DNA of 64,000 bases from an uncultured Muribaculaceae bacterium (lineage in GTDB: Bacteria > Bacteroidota > Bacteroidia > Bacteroidales > Muribaculaceae): the NCBI GenBank assembly GCA_910585275.1, contig CAJUCW010000001.1, forward strand, positions 124,001-188,000, in the 5' to 3' direction. Below the pieces are notes generated by a model. It searched no databases, was not told the origin of the DNA, and saw only the letters and a list, made by a program, of their open reading frames with translations. Below, one piece after another: positions 61,098 through 64,000 of the stretch; positions within the stretch are counted from its first letter, which is position 1, and every line of letters begins with the position of its first letter. The position numbers were made by a program, and so were the translations under genes.

Positions 61098-62792
61098 TTA
61101 CCAGAAATAAATATAGAACGCCACAGTGATGCCGAGGATAATAATCGAATGGATTATATCCCATGCATTCCAGCTCTGACGGGTGGCGAGCCGCTGCTCG
61201 GCGGTGGAAGTGCCGAATACAAGGCCCTGGATTTTCGACTCGTCGGGAGCCTTGGTGAAGAGCGAAACCACGAAGCCGACTGCAAGGCAGAAGAGAAGCA
61301 TCCAGCCGCAGAAGAAGAGCCAGTTTTCTTCGTAGAAAATGCTCTGGAACCAACTCGGATCTACCGTAGTTCCGGCTTCGATGCCCTGATTGGAGTAGAA
61401 AATCTTGGCGCCGAGACGGGTAAGACCGATGATAAGGCCGGAAAGGAGGGCCCACATACCGCCCATGGCTGATGCACGCTTCCAAACGATACCGATAAGG
61501 AACGCTGCGGCGATACCCGGTGCGAGCACCGACTGCACGTCCTGGAGATAGAGATAAAGCACATCGCCAACTGAACGCATCACGGGAATCCAGAGGATGC
61601 CGAGGATTACGATAACTACGGTAGCGGCCTGGCCGATTTTCACGAGCTTCTTAGGATCGGTTTTCGGTTTGAACCTCTGATAGAAGTCGATGGTGAAGAG
61701 GGCTGCAGAAGAGTTGAAGAGGGAAGCAAGCGAACTCATGAGGGCTGCAAGGATACCACAGACTATAAGGCCCTTCACGCCGGCGGGGAGTAGCTTGGCC
61801 ACAAGGGTGGGGAAAGCTGCATCGGAGTTGGGATTGCCGTTGGGAAGCATCGGAAGGAAGTCTCCCAGATTCTGATGAAGGGCGAATGCAATCATGCCGG
61901 GGATGAGGAAAAGGAACACAGGGAGCAGCTTGAGGTATGCCCCGAAGATTGTGCCTCGGCGTGACTCTTTCTCGTTCTTACCCGAAAGCACGCGCTGCAC
62001 GATGAACTGGTCGGTACACCAATACCAGAAACCGATAACGGCCGAACCGATAAGGGCGCCGAGCCAAGGATACTGCATGTCGCGGTTATCGCGGATAAGG
62101 TTGACCATTGTGTCGCCATATTCGTTTACCTTCACCTGAGAACAGATGCGCATCATTTCATCCCAGCCGCCAAGTTCCTTAAGACCGAGTACAAGGATGA
62201 TGAGCGAACCGAGAAGAAGAATCGGGGTCTGGAGCACTGATGTGTAGAGCACGGATTTCATACCGCCGAAGATGGTGTAGAGTGCTGTGATGAGCACGAG
62301 GCCTATGGCTGCAATCCAGAAGAAGTCGATGCCCCAGATCTGGTCGATTCCGAACACCTGCTGGAACACGAGACCGCCGGCATAAACCGTCACGGCAACT
62401 TTAGTCAATACATAGCTGATAAGGGAGATTGTGGCAAGAATAGTTCTTGACTGAGGATTGAACCTCCTCTCGAGGAATTCCGGCATGGTGATAACCATGG
62501 AGCGCGAATAGAACGGGACGAACACCCATCCGAGGATAAGTATCATCCATCCTTGAATTTCCCAGTGGGCCATCGCCATACCGCTTGAAGCTCCGGAGCC
62601 GGCGAGGCCGATAAGGTGTTCGGATCCGATGTTGGATGCGAAGATTGAGGCGCCGATTGCAATCCATGTCGCGTCTTTGCCTCCCAAGAAATAGTCGTCG
62701 GCATTGTTCTGCTTCTGCTGCATCACCCACCAGATGATGGCGATAAGGGCGAGCGCGAACAACGCGATGACAATCCAGTCTAAGGTTTGCAT
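61098..62792 (-). CDS. Sodium/sugar symporter (SSS family), probably arabinose
   Basis: 564 residues with about 14 membrane segments. SSS-family features include ADDYFLGGKDATWIAIGASI, FASNIGSEHLIGLAGSG, and PVMRSVGDVLYLYLQDVQSV. It is like vSGLT. The substrate is inferred to be L-arabinose from its position in the ara operon. Confidence 0.9.
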   Translation of the reverse strand: MQTLDWIVIALFALALIAIIWWVMQQKQNNADDYFLGGKDATWIAIGASIFASNIGSEHLIGLAGSGASSGMAMAHWEIQGWMILILGWVFVPFYSRSMVITMPEFLERRFNPQSRTILATISLISYVLTKVAVTVYAGGLVFQQVFGIDQIWGIDFFWIAAIGLVLITALYTIFGGMKSVLYTSVLQTPILLLGSLIILVLGLKELGGWDEMMRICSQVKVNEYGDTMVNLIRDNRDMQYPWLGALIGSAVIGFWYWCTDQFIVQRVLSGKNEKESRRGTIFGAYLKLLPVFLFLIPGMIAFALHQNLGDFLPMLPNGNPNSDAAFPTLVAKLLPAGVKGLIVCGILAALMSSLASLFNSSAALFTIDFYQRFKPKTDPKKLVKIGQAATVVIVILGILWIPVMRSVGDVLYLYLQDVQSVLAPGIAAAFLIGIVWKRASAMGGMWALLSGLIIGLTRLGAKIFYSNQGIEAGTTVDPSWFQSIFYEENWLFFCGWMLLFCLAVGFVVSLFTKAPDESKIQGLVFGTSTAEQRLATRQSWNAWDIIHSIIILGITVAFYIYFW

Positions 62793-62837
62793 AATGTTGT
62801 AGTTGTTATTAAGAGTTTTAGGTTAGTTGATTTCAGA

Positions 62838-64000
62838 TTATTTCCTCACAGAGAACTGATAGATGCAGTGAGAGGTGTAGGTTTTGCCGGGGTCAAGACG
62901 CACGCTCGGCCATTCGGGTTTGTTGGGAGAGTCGGGATAATGCTGTGTTTCAAGGCAGATGCCGGCATGCTGGTTATAGGTTATGTCTTTCTTGCCGGTG
63001 ACGGTGCCGTCGAGGAAGTTGCCTGAATAAACCTGGATGCCGGGTTCGTCGGTATAGACGTCGAGCACGATTCCGGTCACGGGGCTGTAGAGTTCGGCTG
63101 CAATCCGGGAAATGTCGCACTTTGTGTCGAGCACGAAATTATGGTCATATCCGTTGCCGTTCTTTATCTGTTCGTTTGAAAAATCCTTTATATTCTCGCC
63201 GACCTTGCGGGCTTTCTTGAAATCGAAAGGAGTGTTTTCCACCGCCATCATGGAGCCGTCGGTCATATAAGTGGAATCGATGGGAGTGATAAACGAAGCG
63301 TTCACAAGGATTTCATTGTCTGTGACGGGGGTTTCGGGATTGCCGTTGAGATTGAAATATGAATGGTTGGTCATATTGATAATCGTCGGCTTGTCGGTAG
63401 TCGCTGAATACGTGATGTCGAGCGTATTGTCGGAAAGGAGGGTGTAGGTTACTGTCGCCGTAAGGTTTCCGGGGTAACCGTTGTCGCCGTCCGCGCTCTG
63501 GAGCGTCAGCACGAGGGTGGAATCGTTTTTCTGGTCGGCTTGATATACGCGATATTGCCATCCGAGGGTGCCGAGTTCACCGCCTCCGTGGAGGGAGTGG
63601 ATGCCATTGTTCAAGGGAAGCTGATACTCGGTGCTGTCGAGTCTGAATTTCCCATGGTCGATTCTGTTGGCATATCTTCCGATGGAAGCACCGAAATCGG
63701 AAAGGTTGTTTTCGGGAAAATAAGCTTGTACGCTGTCAAAACCAAGTACTACATCCTGAAAGTTTCCATCCTTGTCGGGAACCATCATCGACACGAGGCG
63801 ACCGCCGAAGTTGGTGATGCATGCCTCGACTCCGTCGGCATTCTTCAATGTGTAAAGCGCGGTAGAATCTCCTCTGAACTCCGCCTTGAATTTCTGAGGG
63901 TCAAGTCCCGATTTTGTAAGTTGGGGAGCATCAGTGTGGCTTCCGCATGCTGCCAGGACAAGGAGAGCCCCGAATCCGGCTGCCGTTCTTAATTGTTTCA
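62838..64000 (-). CDS. galM: Aldose 1-epimerase, lipoprotein (start one base outside window)
   Basis: 387 residues if the missing base 64001 completes an ATG: the visible end encodes [M]KQLRTAAGFGALLVLAAC, a lipoprotein signal with Cys19. Catalytic His and Glu are in MTNHSYFNLNG and GICLETQHYPD; FGGRLVSMMVPDKDG is near the start. A shorter start at 63848 would cut off the signal. A periplasmic-face mutarotase fits sugar uptake. It is the first visible gene of the arabinose operon; its promoter lies outside. Confidence 0.92.
   Translation of the reverse strand, partial: KQLRTAAGFGALLVLAACGSHTDAPQLTKSGLDPQKFKAEFRGDSTALYTLKNADGVEACITNFGGRLVSMMVPDKDGNFQDVVLGFDSVQAYFPENNLSDFGASIGRYANRIDHGKFRLDSTEYQLPLNNGIHSLHGGGELGTLGWQYRVYQADQKNDSTLVLTLQSADGDNGYPGNLTATVTYTLLSDNTLDITYSATTDKPTIINMTNHSYFNLNGNPETPVTDNEILVNASFITPIDSTYMTDGSMMAVENTPFDFKKARKVGENIKDFSNEQIKNGNGYDHNFVLDTKCDISRIAAELYSPVTGIVLDVYTDEPGIQVYSGNFLDGTVTGKKDITYNQHAGICLETQHYPDSPNKPEWPSVRLDPGKTYTSHCIYQFSVRK

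Overview
The window looks like part of a Bacteroidales chromosome, most likely a Muribaculaceae-type gut bacterium (the family is my inference). Several sequence signs support the order: promoters of the TTTG-N19/20-TAnnTTTG type; a fused murF-alr gene; a succinylornithine-type transcarbamylase in the arg operon; GLPGLI, fimbrillin, DUF3575 and DUF5119 proteins; and the Nudix-type AraR arabinose locus.

Layout. 1-5.4 kb holds a partial hypothetical gene, three hypothetical membrane or lipoprotein genes on the minus strand, and two repeat-rich spacers with gene remnants and a possible small RNA. 5.5-7.9 kb is murF-alr. 8-14.9 kb is the trp operon trpB-E-G-D-C-F-A (minus strand), preceded by a complete attenuator. 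15-19.1 kb (plus strand) carries two immunity-like genes, an outer-membrane protein, NfeD plus stomatin, and a DUF805 protein. 19.2-29.3 kb is a full UMP operon, pyrC-carA-carB-pyrK-pyrD-pyrF-pyrE-pyrB (minus strand), again with a leader peptide and terminator in front. 29.9-31.9 kb is accessory DNA: KilA-N and ORF6N genes among fragments of a decayed type I restriction-modification locus. 31.9-35.6 kb has a GLPGLI protein, a NagB/PIG-L fusion and an orphan XRE regulator. 35.9-44.2 kb is an arginine operon, GNAT-argG-C-D-F'-B-E-H. 44.2-47 kb is a fimbrillin operon. 47.6-49.2 kb is an AAA-ATPase/nuclease gene. 49.3-55.6 kb is leuC-leuD-cimA-leuB plus an MFS exporter, headed by an isoleucine-rich leader peptide and attenuator. 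55.6-56.3 kb is a higBA toxin-antitoxin pair. 56.4-64 kb is the arabinose operon galM-SGLT-araR-araD-araA-araB (minus strand), with galM cut one base short at the window edge.

How it works together. The core is a block of four biosynthetic operons: tryptophan, pyrimidine, arginine, and isoleucine/leucine. Three of them appear to be controlled by leader-peptide transcription attenuation, each suited to its end product. The trp leader has tandem Trp codons. The leuCD-cimA-leuB leader is Ile-rich, which fits the synthase's match to Leptospira citramalate synthase. The pyr leader peptide runs through a terminator hairpin in the manner of enterobacterial pyrBI. The arginine operon instead has a near-consensus ARG box. 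The most unusual proteins are a PyrB with only the zinc module of PyrI fused to its C-terminus, and an ArgF' with Ala at the residue that sets succinyl versus acetyl specificity.
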